Source: Streptomyces sp.
GTDB taxonomy: Bacteria; Actinomycetota; Actinomycetes; Streptomycetales; Streptomycetaceae
Direction: 5' to 3'
Length of the DNA: 45,335 bases
Assembly: GCA_013362785.1 (NCBI GenBank)
Contig: JABFVM010000517.1
Span: forward strand, 1 to 45,335
Shown: positions 32,024 to 40,339 of the stretch, piece by piece
Position numbering within the stretch: position 1 is the first letter of the stretch
Layout: each line of letters starts with the position of its first letter
Position numbers and translations under genes: made by a program
The notes under the pieces: generated by a model
Database searches by the model: none
What the model was told of the DNA's origin: nothing
What the model saw: the letters and a program-made list of their open reading frames with translations, nothing else

Positions 32024-32832
32024 GCGGTCACCATCCCCAGGTCGTCGGAGAAGCGGCGGGCCAGGGGCCGCAGGGGCGCGATGTCGCGGCACACGACGTA
32101 GTCGGGCCGGGGTTCGCCGTGCGGGCGGGGCGGGTTGGAGCAGGCGTTGTACGTGGCGATCAGCAGGCGACGGGCCCACGGCGACATGTTGGGCGCGGAG
32201 CCGTGCACGATCTCCGGCGAGAAGAGCACCACCGAACCGGCGGGGCCCTTCGGGCTGGTCATGCCGTGCCGGTCCACCAGGCCGGCGAGCTGCTCCGCGG
32301 TCAGGGATATGTCGTCGGGATCGAGGTGCTGCGCCGACTTCGCGTCGCCCTTGCGGTCCCGGTGCACCAGTCCGGCGCGGTGGGAGCCGGGCAGGAAGAT
32401 CACCGGACCGTTGAACTCGTTGACGTCGTCCAGGTAGACACCGATGTTGACCTGGAGCGGGGCCGGCAGGCCGTCGGCGATCCGCCAGGCCAGGTAGTCC
32501 TGGTGCCAGGCCCACTTGTCGCCGCCGAACGCCGGCTTGGCGTTGATCTTGAACTGGTAGACGTAGACGTCCTCGGGGAGCAACTGCCGCACCGCCGGCA
32601 GGATCCGCGGATCGCGCACCAGGCCGCCGTACTCCCGCTGCCGCTGGTGCGAGGCGTAGACCGCTCGCACCTGGCTGCCGCCGTCCTCGGCGACGAGGTG
32701 CGGACCGGGCGCCTCGCAGTCCCGCTCGAAGGCGGCGGTCAACCGCCGTACCTCGGCGCTGTCGAGCAGCGATTCCATGAGCAGAAATCCGTTGTCGTGG
32801 TATTCGTCGACCTGCTGCTGGGTCAAAAGCAT
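32020..32832 (-). CDS. Phytanoyl-CoA dioxygenase (PhyH) family Fe(II)/2-oxoglutarate oxygenase
   Basis: A 270-residue cupin-fold oxygenase. The iron ligands are H110 and D112 in WAWHQDYLAW and H210 in SPEIVHGSAPN; R221/R222 in WARRLLIATYN would hold 2-oxoglutarate. FNGPVIFLPGSHRAG is the PhyH/EctD-type loop. It is expected to hydroxylate, desaturate or cyclise a small amino-acid-like substrate or a carrier-bound intermediate. GAAGGATCAGCC precedes ATG 32832. It is the ninth gene of the operon, coupled by GTGA to the zinc dehydrogenase. Confidence 0.87.
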   Translation of the reverse strand: MLLTQQQVDEYHDNGFLLMESLLDSAEVRRLTAAFERDCEAPGPHLVAEDGGSQVRAVYASHQRQREYGGLVRDPRILPAVRQLLPEDVYVYQFKINAKPAFGGDKWAWHQDYLAWRIADGLPAPLQVNIGVYLDDVNEFNGPVIFLPGSHRAGLVHRDRKGDAKSAQHLDPDDISLTAEQLAGLVDRHGMTSPKGPAGSVVLFSPEIVHGSAPNMSPWARRLLIATYNACSNPPRPHGEPRPDYVVCRDIAPLRPLARRFSDDLGMVTA

Positions 32833-32867
32833 GGCTGATCCTTCGTTCGAGGGTGGGGGCGGTGCAC

Positions 32868-33623
32868 TCAGCCCATGAAGTGGCCGCCGTCGACCACGAG
32901 TTGCTGGCCGGTGACGTACCGGCTGTGGTCGCCGACCAGGTATTCCAGGGCGTCGGCGATGTCCTCCGGTGTGCCGGTGCGGCCCTGCGGGATGGTGGCC
33001 AGCACCTCCTGGAGGCGCCTCGGATCGTCGATGCCGTAGCGCTCGACGACCTCACGGGTGTCGGTGAAGCCGGGCAACAGCGCGTTGACCCGGACATGGG
33101 GGGCCAGTTCGAGCGCCAGGCACTTGGTGAGCTGGAGCAGGCCCGCTTTCGCCGCGCAGTAGTTCGCGCCCGACCTGCGGGGCCTGATGGCCGTGGTGGC
33201 GGCGATGTTGACGATGGTGCCGCGCTTGGCCTTCACCATGGCCGGGGCCAGCGCACGGGTGAGATGGAACGGGCCGGAGAGGTTGGTCGCCAGCACCTCC
33301 TCCCAGTCCTGTTCGGCCATCTCCACGAAGGGCCGGTCCCGGTTGATACCGGCGTTGTTGACCAGCACGGCGGGCGGCCCGTACCGGTGGAGGATGCGGG
33401 TCCCGGCCGCGCGGATCTCGGCGGGGTGAGCGAGGTCGACGCGCAGGGCGACCAGATGACCGCCGCCGGCGCGTTCGGCCTCGGCGGCCGCCTTGGCGTC
33501 GCCCCGGTACAGAGCGATGACCTGATGTCCCAGCGCGATGAGCCGTCGGCTGAAGGCGGCACCGATGCCCCGGGTGCCACCGGTCACCACGGCGAGCGGC
33601 CTCGCCGGTGCCACCGCCGTCAC
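32868..33623 (-). CDS. SDR family oxidoreductase with altered catalytic serine
   Basis: A 251-residue short-chain dehydrogenase. The cofactor loop [12 protein letters not shown], the NNAG motif ([14 protein letters not shown]) and Y-x-x-x-K (NYCAAKAG) are present, and [13 protein letters not shown] is the usual end. The residue 13 places before the tyrosine, normally the catalytic serine, is alanine ([12 protein letters not shown]); the following threonine might substitute. GTG 33623 overlaps the panD stop (GTGA). It probably reduces a carrier-bound or free keto intermediate of the pathway, or has lost redox activity. Confidence 0.85.
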   Translation of the reverse strand: MTAVAPARPLAVVTGGTRGIGAAFSRRLIALGHQVIALYRGDAKAAAEAERAGGGHLVALRVDLAHPAEIRAAGTRILHRYGPPAVLVNNAGINRDRPFVEMAEQDWEEVLATNLSGPFHLTRALAPAMVKAKRGTIVNIAATTAIRPRRSGANYCAAKAGLLQLTKCLALELAPHVRVNALLPGFTDTREVVERYGIDDPRRLQEVLATIPQGRTGTPEDIADALEYLVGDHSRYVTGQQLVVDGGHFMG

Positions 33624-34048
33624 CCCCTGGTCCCGTCGGCCGGTACGTCTCCGCGCAGCAGCCCGAATCCGGCGGGTACGTCGGCGGGGTCGTCGCCGCG
33701 CTGCACGATGCGGTTGTCGGCGTCGACGAAGACGACGCTCGGGACGAACGCACGTGCCTGGACGTCGGCCATGTCCGCGTAGGAGATGATGATCACCCGG
33801 TCGCCGGGGCTGATCAGCCGGGCGGCGGCGCCGTTGATGCCGATGACACCCGAACCGGCGGGGCCCTCGATGGCGTACGTGGACAGCCGGTTGCCGTTCT
33901 CGATGTCGACGACGTCGACCTTCTCGCCGGGCAGCAGATCGGCGGCCGCCATCAGCTCCGTGTCGATGGTCAGGGACCCCACATAGTGCAGGTCCGCCTG
34001 GGTGACGGTGGCGCGGTGGATCTTGGATTTCATCATGGTGCGCTGCAT
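33620..34048 (-). CDS. panD: Aspartate 1-decarboxylase (pyruvoyl enzyme)
   Basis: Makes beta-alanine and CO2 from L-aspartate. The 142-residue proenzyme [20 protein letters not shown] keeps K9, the self-cleavage site G24-S25 in HYVGSLTID that creates the pyruvoyl group, R54 and Y58 in [10 protein letters not shown], and the [12 protein letters not shown] loop; all match PanD numbering exactly. Its normal role is pantothenate synthesis, but no panB or panC is present. Its place inside a biosynthetic operon (overlapping the SDR by GTGA, 49 bases after the flavin reductase) implies a dedicated supply of beta-alanine or a related decarboxylation. Confidence 0.93.
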   Translation of the reverse strand: MQRTMMKSKIHRATVTQADLHYVGSLTIDTELMAAADLLPGEKVDVVDIENGNRLSTYAIEGPAGSGVIGINGAAARLISPGDRVIIISYADMADVQARAFVPSVVFVDADNRIVQRGDDPADVPAGFGLLRGDVPADGTRG

Positions 34049-34097
34049 GAGCGTGTCGCTTTCTCGTAGGGGATGACGGGGGAGCGGGACAGGGGGG

Positions 34098-34613
34098 TCA
34101 GGCCTCGGACGGCCAGGCGGCGAACCGACGCCGGCCGTAGAGCAGGGGCGCGGGGTCCGTGGTCCGTGTCTCGCTGCGCAGGACGTCACCGACGACGATG
34201 GTGTGGTCGCCGCACGGGTACAGGGCGGCGACCCGGCACTCCGCCACCGCGTGGGCGTCGTCGCCGAGGACCGGCAGCCCGGTGGCCGGTCCGGACCGCC
34301 AGGACACCTGCCCGAACCGGTCCGCGGTGCGGCTGGTGAACACCTCCGCCGCGCCACGGCCGTCCGCGTGCAGCATGTTGACCACGAACGCACCCCGTGC
34401 GGTGAGCACCGGGAGGGTGCGCCCGCCGTGGGCCGCACACACCAGCAGACGGGGCGGGTCCAGCGACACCGAGCACAGCGCGGTGCAGGTGAACCCGTAC
34501 GGCACCCCCTCCTCGTCGGCGGTGGTGACGACGGCCACCCCGCCGGGATGCGAGGCCATCAGGGTGCGGAAGGCGGTCGCGGCCAGGGCGGCCTCGTCCG
34601 CCACCGGCGTCAC
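34098..34613 (-). CDS. Flavin reductase (small component of a two-component oxygenase)
   Basis: A 171-residue split-barrel protein of the HpaC/flavin reductase family: [40 protein letters not shown] (the conserved FMN-binding segment) and [11 protein letters not shown]. It reduces FMN or FAD with NAD(P)H and passes it to a partner monooxygenase. GTG 34613 overlaps the stop codon of the preceding acyl-CoA-dehydrogenase-fold gene (GTGA), and that protein lacks the dehydrogenase base, so the two probably form the oxygenase pair. Confidence 0.88.
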   Translation of the reverse strand: MTPVADEAALAATAFRTLMASHPGGVAVVTTADEEGVPYGFTCTALCSVSLDPPRLLVCAAHGGRTLPVLTARGAFVVNMLHADGRGAAEVFTSRTADRFGQVSWRSGPATGLPVLGDDAHAVAECRVAALYPCGDHTIVVGDVLRSETRTTDPAPLLYGRRRFAAWPSEA

Positions 34614-35794
34614 CACGCGAAGGCCCGGGCGTCGTAGAGGTTGACCCCGACCGCCGCCTTGCCGATGTACTCCAGGCAGTCGTACGGCTTGGCCGGCATC
34701 ACGGAGGCGAACGAGGCCTCCCTGATCAGCCGCTCCAGTGGCTGGGAGCGGCTGACCGCGGCGGAGCCGCACAAACGTGTGGCGTCCTGGGCCAGTTGCG
34801 GCCCGACCTCGCCGATCAGGTACTTGGCCGCGTGCACCAGGGCGTTGGTCTCCAGGCTGCCGCGCTCGCGGTCCACGGATTCACCCGCCTCGTGGACGAG
34901 TGCGCGCGCGGCCCGCAACCGCACCGACAGCCGGCCCAGTTCGTGCTGGACCACGGGCGACTCGGCGCGGGAGGGCTGCGCCGTCACACAGCGGACCGTG
35001 CAGTCGAAGACGGCCTCGGCGATGCCCAGGTAGGCGGCGGTGTAGCCGGCCACCATCCAGTGGGGTTCGCGCACCACCTTGAACAGGGACATGCCCTCCA
35101 CGCCCAGATACAGCCGGGAGCGCGGTACGACGACGTCGGTGAGGGTCATCGGCGCGGTGCTCGTCCCGTACATCGCCGACAGGCTGTGCACCTGCCCGAA
35201 GGTGACCCCCGGGTCGTCGGCGGCGACGACGAAGTGAGAGACCTCCGCCGTGTCCTCGGGCCCTTCGGCGGCAGCGGCCACTACGTAGTAGTCGGCGACA
35301 CCCGCGAGGGAGACGAACGACTTCGCCCCGTTGAGGACGTAGTGCTCGCCGTCGTCCGTGAGCCGGTAACGCGTGGTCATGCCGCGCAGCCGGGCGCCGC
35401 GACCGGTCTCGGAGGTGGCGGACGCGAAGAGCTTGCGGCCGTGCACCACCTCGTTCTGCATCCAGGTGCGGAAGCGCTCGGCGGCGGCCGGCAGCGGGGT
35501 ACCGGCAGAGTCGGCGAGCGCGCCCAGCACAACGTGGTGCATGTTGAAACCGACGGCGGCGGCGCCGTTGTAGGACCCCAGCGTGGCCAGGAGCTTCCAG
35601 TACTCTCCGAAGCTCAGGCCCAGGCCGCCCGCGTCACGCGGGACCAGGGCGCCGAGCAGGCCCGATTCGCGCAGGACCGCGTAGGGCCGGCTCAGGTCGA
35701 CAAGGCCGGCGTCGACGTCGGCTGCCAGCGGGGCCAGCGCCTCGCCGGCCTCCGTGGCCCGCTTGAGGACGTCGTCCGGATGGATCGGTGTCAT
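34610..35794 (-). CDS. Acyl-CoA dehydrogenase-fold flavoprotein, probable monooxygenase (second of the pair)
   Basis: A 394-residue ACAD-fold protein: helical N-terminus, central beta-domain (FASATSETGRGARLRGM ... RYRLTDDGEHYVLNGAKSFV), C-terminal helix bundle. By hand alignment neither usual position for the catalytic glutamate is acidic: the helix-G region reads PHWMVAGYTAAYLG and the C-terminal region is PAKPYDCLEYIGKAA. With the coupled flavin reductase next to it, this points to a group-D flavin monooxygenase (N- or C-hydroxylation) rather than a desaturase. GAGGAGC precedes ATG 35794, 13 bases after the first ACAD gene. Confidence 0.82.
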   Translation of the reverse strand: MTPIHPDDVLKRATEAGEALAPLAADVDAGLVDLSRPYAVLRESGLLGALVPRDAGGLGLSFGEYWKLLATLGSYNGAAAVGFNMHHVVLGALADSAGTPLPAAAERFRTWMQNEVVHGRKLFASATSETGRGARLRGMTTRYRLTDDGEHYVLNGAKSFVSLAGVADYYVVAAAAEGPEDTAEVSHFVVAADDPGVTFGQVHSLSAMYGTSTAPMTLTDVVVPRSRLYLGVEGMSLFKVVREPHWMVAGYTAAYLGIAEAVFDCTVRCVTAQPSRAESPVVQHELGRLSVRLRAARALVHEAGESVDRERGSLETNALVHAAKYLIGEVGPQLAQDATRLCGSAAVSRSQPLERLIREASFASVMPAKPYDCLEYIGKAAVGVNLYDARAFAW

Positions 35795-35807
35795 CGTGCT
35801 CCTCGGA

Positions 35808-36968
35808 TCAGTTCTCGACGGGCAGGCCGAGCTGGCGGGCCACGCCCACCCTCAGCAGGTCGTTGGGTCCCGCGTAGGTGAGGGCTGCCAGCGGGCTGAG
35901 AGGGTCGGCCGTGAGGCCGGTGTCCGGCACGAAGGCGCGTACGCCCGCCAGCGCGGTGGCGTGCTCGGTCATCCGCACGTAGTCCTCGGAGACCGAGATC
36001 TTCGTCAGGGCCGCCTCGGCGGCGAACTGCCGTGCGGTGGTGCCCGCGTCCAGGGCGGCGGCCAGCGTGTAGAGCTGGATCCGCGAGCGGTGCAGCGCCA
36101 TCGCCATGTCGCTGACACGGGCGGCCACTTGGTGACTGCCTCCCATAAGGCGGCCGAAGTGCTCCCGCTCGCGGGCCCACCGCGCCGTGCGCTCCAGCAG
36201 CAATCGCATGGGACCCAGCGCGTATCCGAGGATCAGGGCGCGTTCCCAGGCGGTGGTGGCCGACATGATGCCCAGTCCGGAGCCCTCCTGGCCGATGACG
36301 GCAGTGGCCGGCAGCCGGGCGCCGTCGAAGAGCAGTTCGCCCATGGGCGCCGTGGGCAGGGCCGTCTTGTCGAAGGTCTCACCGCGCGAGACGCCCGGGG
36401 TGTCCAGCGGCACAAGGAAGGCGGTCAGGGCGAACGGTGTACGTCCTTCCGCGGTGCGGGCGAAGACGATGGCGAGGTCCGCGACGGGCGCCGCGGTGAC
36501 GAAGGCCTTCGCCCCGGTGAGGACGTAACCGTCCTGGTCGCGCTCGGCGCGGCTCGCCATCGACAGCGGGTCGCTGCCGCCCGAGCGCTCGGTCAGCGCG
36601 TGGCACAGCAGCGTCCGGCCGTCCTCGACGGCTTCCGTGATGTCCGGGTCCCGCGTCGACAGGGCGGTGTGCAGGGGGTGTTGCATGCCGAAGAGCTGTG
36701 ACGTCAGCGCGTAGCACAGCCCGGGGTCGGCCCCGGCGAGCCCGATGCCCTCGATCGCCGCGAGGCCGCGCGTGACCGGTCCGGGCCCGTCCGGGCCGCC
36801 GCCGGTACGGCGCAGCACCCCGAGTCCGGCCAGCGTGCGCCACTGCTCGCGGAAGTCGTCCCCCGCCGTCTTGCCCGCCACCTCCGCCGCCTGTTCGCGG
36901 AATTCGTCGACGACGCGCTCGGCCGGTGCCGGGGCACAGCGCAGCAGCCGGGTCAGTGCGTCGTTCAC
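35808..36968 (-). CDS. Acyl-CoA dehydrogenase-fold flavoprotein, probable carrier-protein-bound aminoacyl dehydrogenase (first of the pair)
   Basis: A 386-residue ACAD with CHALTERSGGSDPLSMASRA and YVLTGAKAFVTAAPVADLAI (FAD/acyl-binding strands) and a normal helix bundle. The medium-chain ACAD glutamate is replaced (Y365-A366-G367), but E242 in TAWERALILGYALGPM sits at the helix-G position used by isovaleryl- and long-chain enzymes and by prolyl-carrier-protein oxidases. It should thus desaturate the thioester-bound amino acid. GTG 36968 overlaps the carrier-protein stop (GTGA), which supports direct action on the carrier-bound substrate. Confidence 0.83.
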   Translation of the reverse strand: MNDALTRLLRCAPAPAERVVDEFREQAAEVAGKTAGDDFREQWRTLAGLGVLRRTGGGPDGPGPVTRGLAAIEGIGLAGADPGLCYALTSQLFGMQHPLHTALSTRDPDITEAVEDGRTLLCHALTERSGGSDPLSMASRAERDQDGYVLTGAKAFVTAAPVADLAIVFARTAEGRTPFALTAFLVPLDTPGVSRGETFDKTALPTAPMGELLFDGARLPATAVIGQEGSGLGIMSATTAWERALILGYALGPMRLLLERTARWAREREHFGRLMGGSHQVAARVSDMAMALHRSRIQLYTLAAALDAGTTARQFAAEAALTKISVSEDYVRMTEHATALAGVRAFVPDTGLTADPLSPLAALTYAGPNDLLRVGVARQLGLPVEN

Positions 36969-37237
36969 GCCTGCGCCCCGCTCGGTGCGTTGCGTACGAC
37001 CGCCCAGAGGGCCTGCGGGGTACGGAAGTTGGCGGCGACGATCTCGGTCTCGGGCAGCTCGATGCCGGCCTGCTTGCCGAGCGCCGCGACGATCTCCATG
37101 ATCGCCAGTGAGTCGAGCAGTCCCCGCTCCAGCAGCGGGGTGTCGGGGGCCAGGGTCTGCGGTTCCTCGCCGCGTGCCCACGTGATCCTGCTCTGGATGA
37201 GGGCACAGAGGTCTTCGACGCTCTTGATCGCTGTCAT
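36965..37237 (-). CDS. Stand-alone acyl/peptidyl carrier protein
   Basis: A 90-residue four-helix carrier. S43 in LLERGLLDSLAIMEIVAALG is the phosphopantetheine attachment site. It would hold the amino acid activated by the adjacent adenylation enzyme while the flavoproteins act on it. ATG 37237 overlaps the stop of the adenylation gene (ATGA), and its own stop overlaps the next gene (GTGA), so the three are translated together. No phosphopantetheinyl transferase is in the window. Confidence 0.92.
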   Translation of the reverse strand: MTAIKSVEDLCALIQSRITWARGEEPQTLAPDTPLLERGLLDSLAIMEIVAALGKQAGIELPETEIVAANFRTPQALWAVVRNAPSGAQA

Positions 37238-38901
37238 GCCGGGTTCTCCTGAGGGGTGTTGAGAGGGGTCGTCGCGGCCGGGGCCGCGGGCGGGAGCGGG
37301 GTGGCCGCAACGCCCTCGGACAGGGCGCGGCGGTCGACCTTGCCGCTGATGGTCAGGGGCAGGGAGGGCACCGGAACGATCCGGTCGGGAAGCATGCGGG
37401 GCGGCAGCGCGGCGCGCAGCTCCGCGAGCAACTCCCGTTCGGCGGCGGTGGTCTGGGCATAGACCCAGATCTGACCGGCGTGATCGCCGGCCCTGGCCAC
37501 GGCCGCGGCCGTGGCGACCTGCGGAAGATCGAGTGCGGCGCTCTCGATGTCGAGCAGGTCGATGCGATGGCCCCGGCGCTTGACCTGGAAGTCGCGGCGT
37601 CCGCGCAGGAACACCCGGCCGTCGGCGGTGATCCGGCCCAGGTCGCCACTGGCGTAGGCGCGGCGCACGACACCGTCACGGAAAGGCACCCGCACGGTCG
37701 GGTCGGTGAGGTGCCCGTCGCGCAGATAGCCCTGGAAGACGGTGGGACCGGCGATGTGGATCTCGCCCTCGCCGTCGGTGGGGCGGCCGTCGTCGTCCAG
37801 CACTTCGATGTGCACGTCCGCGATGCCCCGGCCGATGGTCAGTTCCTGGTCGGCCGTCCAGTTCCGCGGCATCCGGTAGTAGGTGCAGGCGTTGGTCTCG
37901 GTGGGGCCGTACAGGTTGTAGAAGGGCCGGTCGCCGAGGAGTTGGAGGTATTCCTCCAGCAGGTGTGGGGCGAAGGGTTCCCCGCCGAAGGCCGCGATCC
38001 GCAGGGTGGGGGGCAGCGCGTCGGCGATCCCGCCCTGCTGGAGCAGGTTGTGGTAGAGGGAGGGCACCGCCATGAACGCGGTGATCCGCTGCTCGTTCAG
38101 CCAGGTGACGACGTCCCGGGGGAAGGAGCGCAGCATGTCGGGCAGCAGTACGACGCACGCTCCGGCCGCGGCCGCGCTGTACAGGTCGAAGGTGGTCAGA
38201 TCGAAGGTGAGCGCGGCCTGCGACCCGATGCGGTCGACGGGCGTGAGCTCGAACTCGGCGGCCGCCCACAGCGCGTAGTGGGCGACGTTCTCGTGGGAGA
38301 GCAGTACCCCCTTCGGCCAGCCGGTGCTGCCGGACGTGAAGAGGATGTAGCCGCCGCGGTCGACCGGCGCCGGGAGCGTCGCGGGCTGCTCGACGGGGCT
38401 GAGGACCTCCAGGGCGACGAGCCCGTGGTCGAAGTCCCGCTCTCCATAAGGGTGTTGGTCGACTTCCGAAGCAGCACCGCGGGCCTCCGAAGCGGGACCG
38501 CAGGCCTCCGACGCTGCACCGCGGGCCTCGGCCGCGGCACGGCGGGCGGCCGGGAGGAACCGCTCCGTGGTGACCAGCAGGGAGATGCCCGCGTTGCGCA
38601 GCATCCGGCCCGTGCGCAACGGAGGATCCGCGACATCCAGCGGGGCGACCACGGCACCGGCGCGCAGAGCCGCATAGAGCGCGATGACGGTCGCCGGAGT
38701 CTTCGGCGCGTAGACGCCGACCCGTCGGCCCGGGCGCAGGCCGGAGGCCGTCAGCTCGGCGGTGAGTGCGCAGACCGCCTGCTCCAGCTCGGCGTAGCTC
38801 CAGCTGTCACCGTGCCCCACGAGGGCGGGCCGTTCCGGGTGACGCCGGGCGGCGTCGGCGAGCAGGTCGTCCAGCCGCGGCGTGGTGGCGTTGATCGTCA
38901 T
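37234..38901 (-). CDS. Stand-alone amino-acid adenylation enzyme
   Basis: A 555-residue ANL-family ligase that adenylates an amino acid and loads the carrier protein. Core motifs: A3 TSGSTGWPKG (189-198), A5 NLYGPTETNACTYY (329-342), A7 YASGDL (416-421) and A10 lysine K521 (LTISGKVDRRAL). By hand alignment to GrsA the pocket reads D-L-F-M-A-F-L-A-C-K. It keeps Asp235 (alpha-amino group) and shares D, L, L, C, K with prolyl-AMP ligases of pyrrole pathways, but differs elsewhere. Residues 124-146 are an Ala/Glu/Arg repeat insertion encoded by 21-bp repeats. Start ATG 38901 overlaps the hydrolase stop (ATGA). Confidence 0.88.
   Translation of the reverse strand: MTINATTPRLDDLLADAARRHPERPALVGHGDSWSYAELEQAVCALTAELTASGLRPGRRVGVYAPKTPATVIALYAALRAGAVVAPLDVADPPLRTGRMLRNAGISLLVTTERFLPAARRAAAEARGAASEACGPASEARGAASEVDQHPYGERDFDHGLVALEVLSPVEQPATLPAPVDRGGYILFTSGSTGWPKGVLLSHENVAHYALWAAAEFELTPVDRIGSQAALTFDLTTFDLYSAAAAGACVVLLPDMLRSFPRDVVTWLNEQRITAFMAVPSLYHNLLQQGGIADALPPTLRIAAFGGEPFAPHLLEEYLQLLGDRPFYNLYGPTETNACTYYRMPRNWTADQELTIGRGIADVHIEVLDDDGRPTDGEGEIHIAGPTVFQGYLRDGHLTDPTVRVPFRDGVVRRAYASGDLGRITADGRVFLRGRRDFQVKRRGHRIDLLDIESAALDLPQVATAAAVARAGDHAGQIWVYAQTTAAERELLAELRAALPPRMLPDRIVPVPSLPLTISGKVDRRALSEGVAATPLPPAAPAATTPLNTPQENPA
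38465..38527 (-). repeat. Three in-frame 21-bp repeats inside the adenylation gene
   Basis: Copies 38465-38485, 38486-38506 and 38507-38527 differ at three or four positions each and encode the repeated heptad EARGAAS / EACGPAS / EARGAAS. The repeat lies between core motifs A2 and A3, in a surface loop of the N-terminal subdomain, so it is probably tolerated. Confidence 0.8.
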
Positions 38902-39680
38902 CGGGCACCTCCGGTGGCGGGCAGCCCCGTCGCGTGCTCGGCGAGGAACCCGGTGATGGCGTCGATGACGAGGTCGGGGCGGACGAGGTGCGGGTAGTGG
39001 TCGACCCCTTCGGGCACCACGCGGTGCACGGGACCGCGCACTGCCCGCTGGAGCGCGTCGAGCTGGCCGAGCGTGCCGTACTCGTCACGGTCGCCCTGGA
39101 TCATGAGGACCGGTGCGGTGACGTCCAGGTCGTCCTCGATGGACCAGGTGCTGAACTCGTCGGACAGCCAGAGTTCGCTCCAGTTCGTGAACACCCCGCC
39201 CGGGTCGTCGTGGACCAGGGCGAGCTTCCGGTGCAGCGGTCCCGCTTCGTATGCGGCACGCGCGGCCTCGATCCCCGTGCGGTTCGCCTGCTCGAAGTAC
39301 AGGTGCGGTCCCATGACGACCACGGCCTCGGCCGGCCGGACCGACGCGTACAGCAGCGCTGTGGAGCCGCCGTCGCTGTGTCCGACCAGGACCGGGTTGT
39401 CGATGCCGAGTGCGTCCAGCAGTTCGGGCAGGAACACCTGGCCCTGCTCGTGCATGTAGCGCGCTGTGTGAGGGGACTTGGCGGGGCCGGAGCCACCGTT
39501 GCCGGGCCGTGAGTAGACCAGGGCCCGGCGTCCGGTCGCGGCGGCGACGGCTGCCGGGAAGCGGCCCCAGGCGGCGACACAGCCGAGGCCGCCGTGCAGG
39601 AAGACAAGTGGCGAACGGGACGGGTCGCCGTCAATAAGGACATGCTCGATCGGGCCGTGTCGGGTGTCTGCTATCGGCAC
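38898..39680 (-). CDS. Alpha/beta-hydrolase, possibly the off-loading thioesterase
   Basis: First gene of the operon, 260 residues. HGGLGCVAAWGRFPAA forms the oxyanion region, VLVGHSDGGSTALLYA carries the nucleophile serine, and VLMIQGDRDEYGTLGQLDAL and PEGVDHYPHLVRPDL hold the acid and histidine. Prolyl-aminopeptidase- and thioesterase-like enzymes share this layout. In a carrier-protein pathway it could hydrolyse the finished or a misloaded thioester. GTG 39680 follows GAAGGAATTGAT; the frame continues further upstream without a better start. Confidence 0.83.
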   Translation of the reverse strand: MPIADTRHGPIEHVLIDGDPSRSPLVFLHGGLGCVAAWGRFPAAVAAATGRRALVYSRPGNGGSGPAKSPHTARYMHEQGQVFLPELLDALGIDNPVLVGHSDGGSTALLYASVRPAEAVVVMGPHLYFEQANRTGIEAARAAYEAGPLHRKLALVHDDPGGVFTNWSELWLSDEFSTWSIEDDLDVTAPVLMIQGDRDEYGTLGQLDALQRAVRGPVHRVVPEGVDHYPHLVRPDLVIDAITGFLAEHATGLPATGGAR

Positions 39681-40339
39681 ATCAATTCCTTCGACAAGAG
39701 GGTGCCTGCCCGGTTTTCGGCAGGGCGGATTTCCCGGTGTCCGTTTTGCCGATAAAATGAGCACGTCGGATCAGCGGGAAGGGAAGTGTCGAATCGAGTC
39801 GGGGCTCGATTCGATATTCAACCAATTAGTGGGCATGGGACTGCCACGGCTCAGGCGGGAACGATGGCAAAAGCCGGGTGGGCAGGGCGGCGCGGCAAGC
39901 ACTGCACTGCACCGGGCGCGCATGGCATTGGCGTCGGACTGCCACTCGCGCCGGCTTCTGCGCACCGCCGCGAGTGCAGGCTGCCTGCGACCGGACCGCC
40001 TAAACGCTCTTTACCTGTGCTCTTCTCCATCCGAGGCGCATCGGGCCGAACGTCGACCGTGCTGCACGCGGTGAGTTTGACGCAGGCCGACGACGGCTGC
40101 TTCGCCCGCAGCGGGCACTTCGCGTGGCGATGTCCAGAGGTAAGAAATAGACAAAATCTGCGACCCCCGTCTCAGTACTTCGAATGCCGGATCCAATGCC
40201 TCTGGCGGACGATTTGGGCATGCTGTGGATGAGCACTCCGTCGCCGTATCGTCCGGCGGTCATTGGCGCCGTTGAAAACACTAGATGTGGCGCACACGGA
40301 TGAGAAATAGCTATACCGTATCGCCTATGCTCTGCAGGC
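39681..40339. other. Long divergent control region of the biosynthetic operon
   Basis: These 659 bases between the operon and its LysR gene are GC-poorer than their surroundings and hold no convincing gene. They contain a 6-bp hairpin (CCTGCC-GGCAGG, 39705-39724) in the operon leader, the long palindrome at 39789-39814, and AT-rich tracts (AATAGACAAAAT at about 40146; GAAATAGCTATACC at about 40304) near the LysR start, where its promoter and autoregulatory site are expected. TATGCT at about 40326 may be the LysR -10 hexamer. Confidence 0.55.
39789..39814. promoter_or_regulatory. Perfect 10-bp inverted repeat upstream of the biosynthetic operon
   Basis: TCGAATCGAG and CTCGATTCGA are exact complements separated by TCGGGG. 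The element lies 109 bases upstream of the hydrolase start, where an activator or repressor of the operon would bind; as RNA it would form a hairpin. It lacks the T-N11-A shape typical of LysR sites, so another regulator is possible. Confidence 0.55.

Noticed and set aside
39786..40232. A 148-codon open frame between the hydrolase and LysR genes
   Set aside because: No ribosome site, no codon-position bias and no protein-like pattern; treated as a control region.
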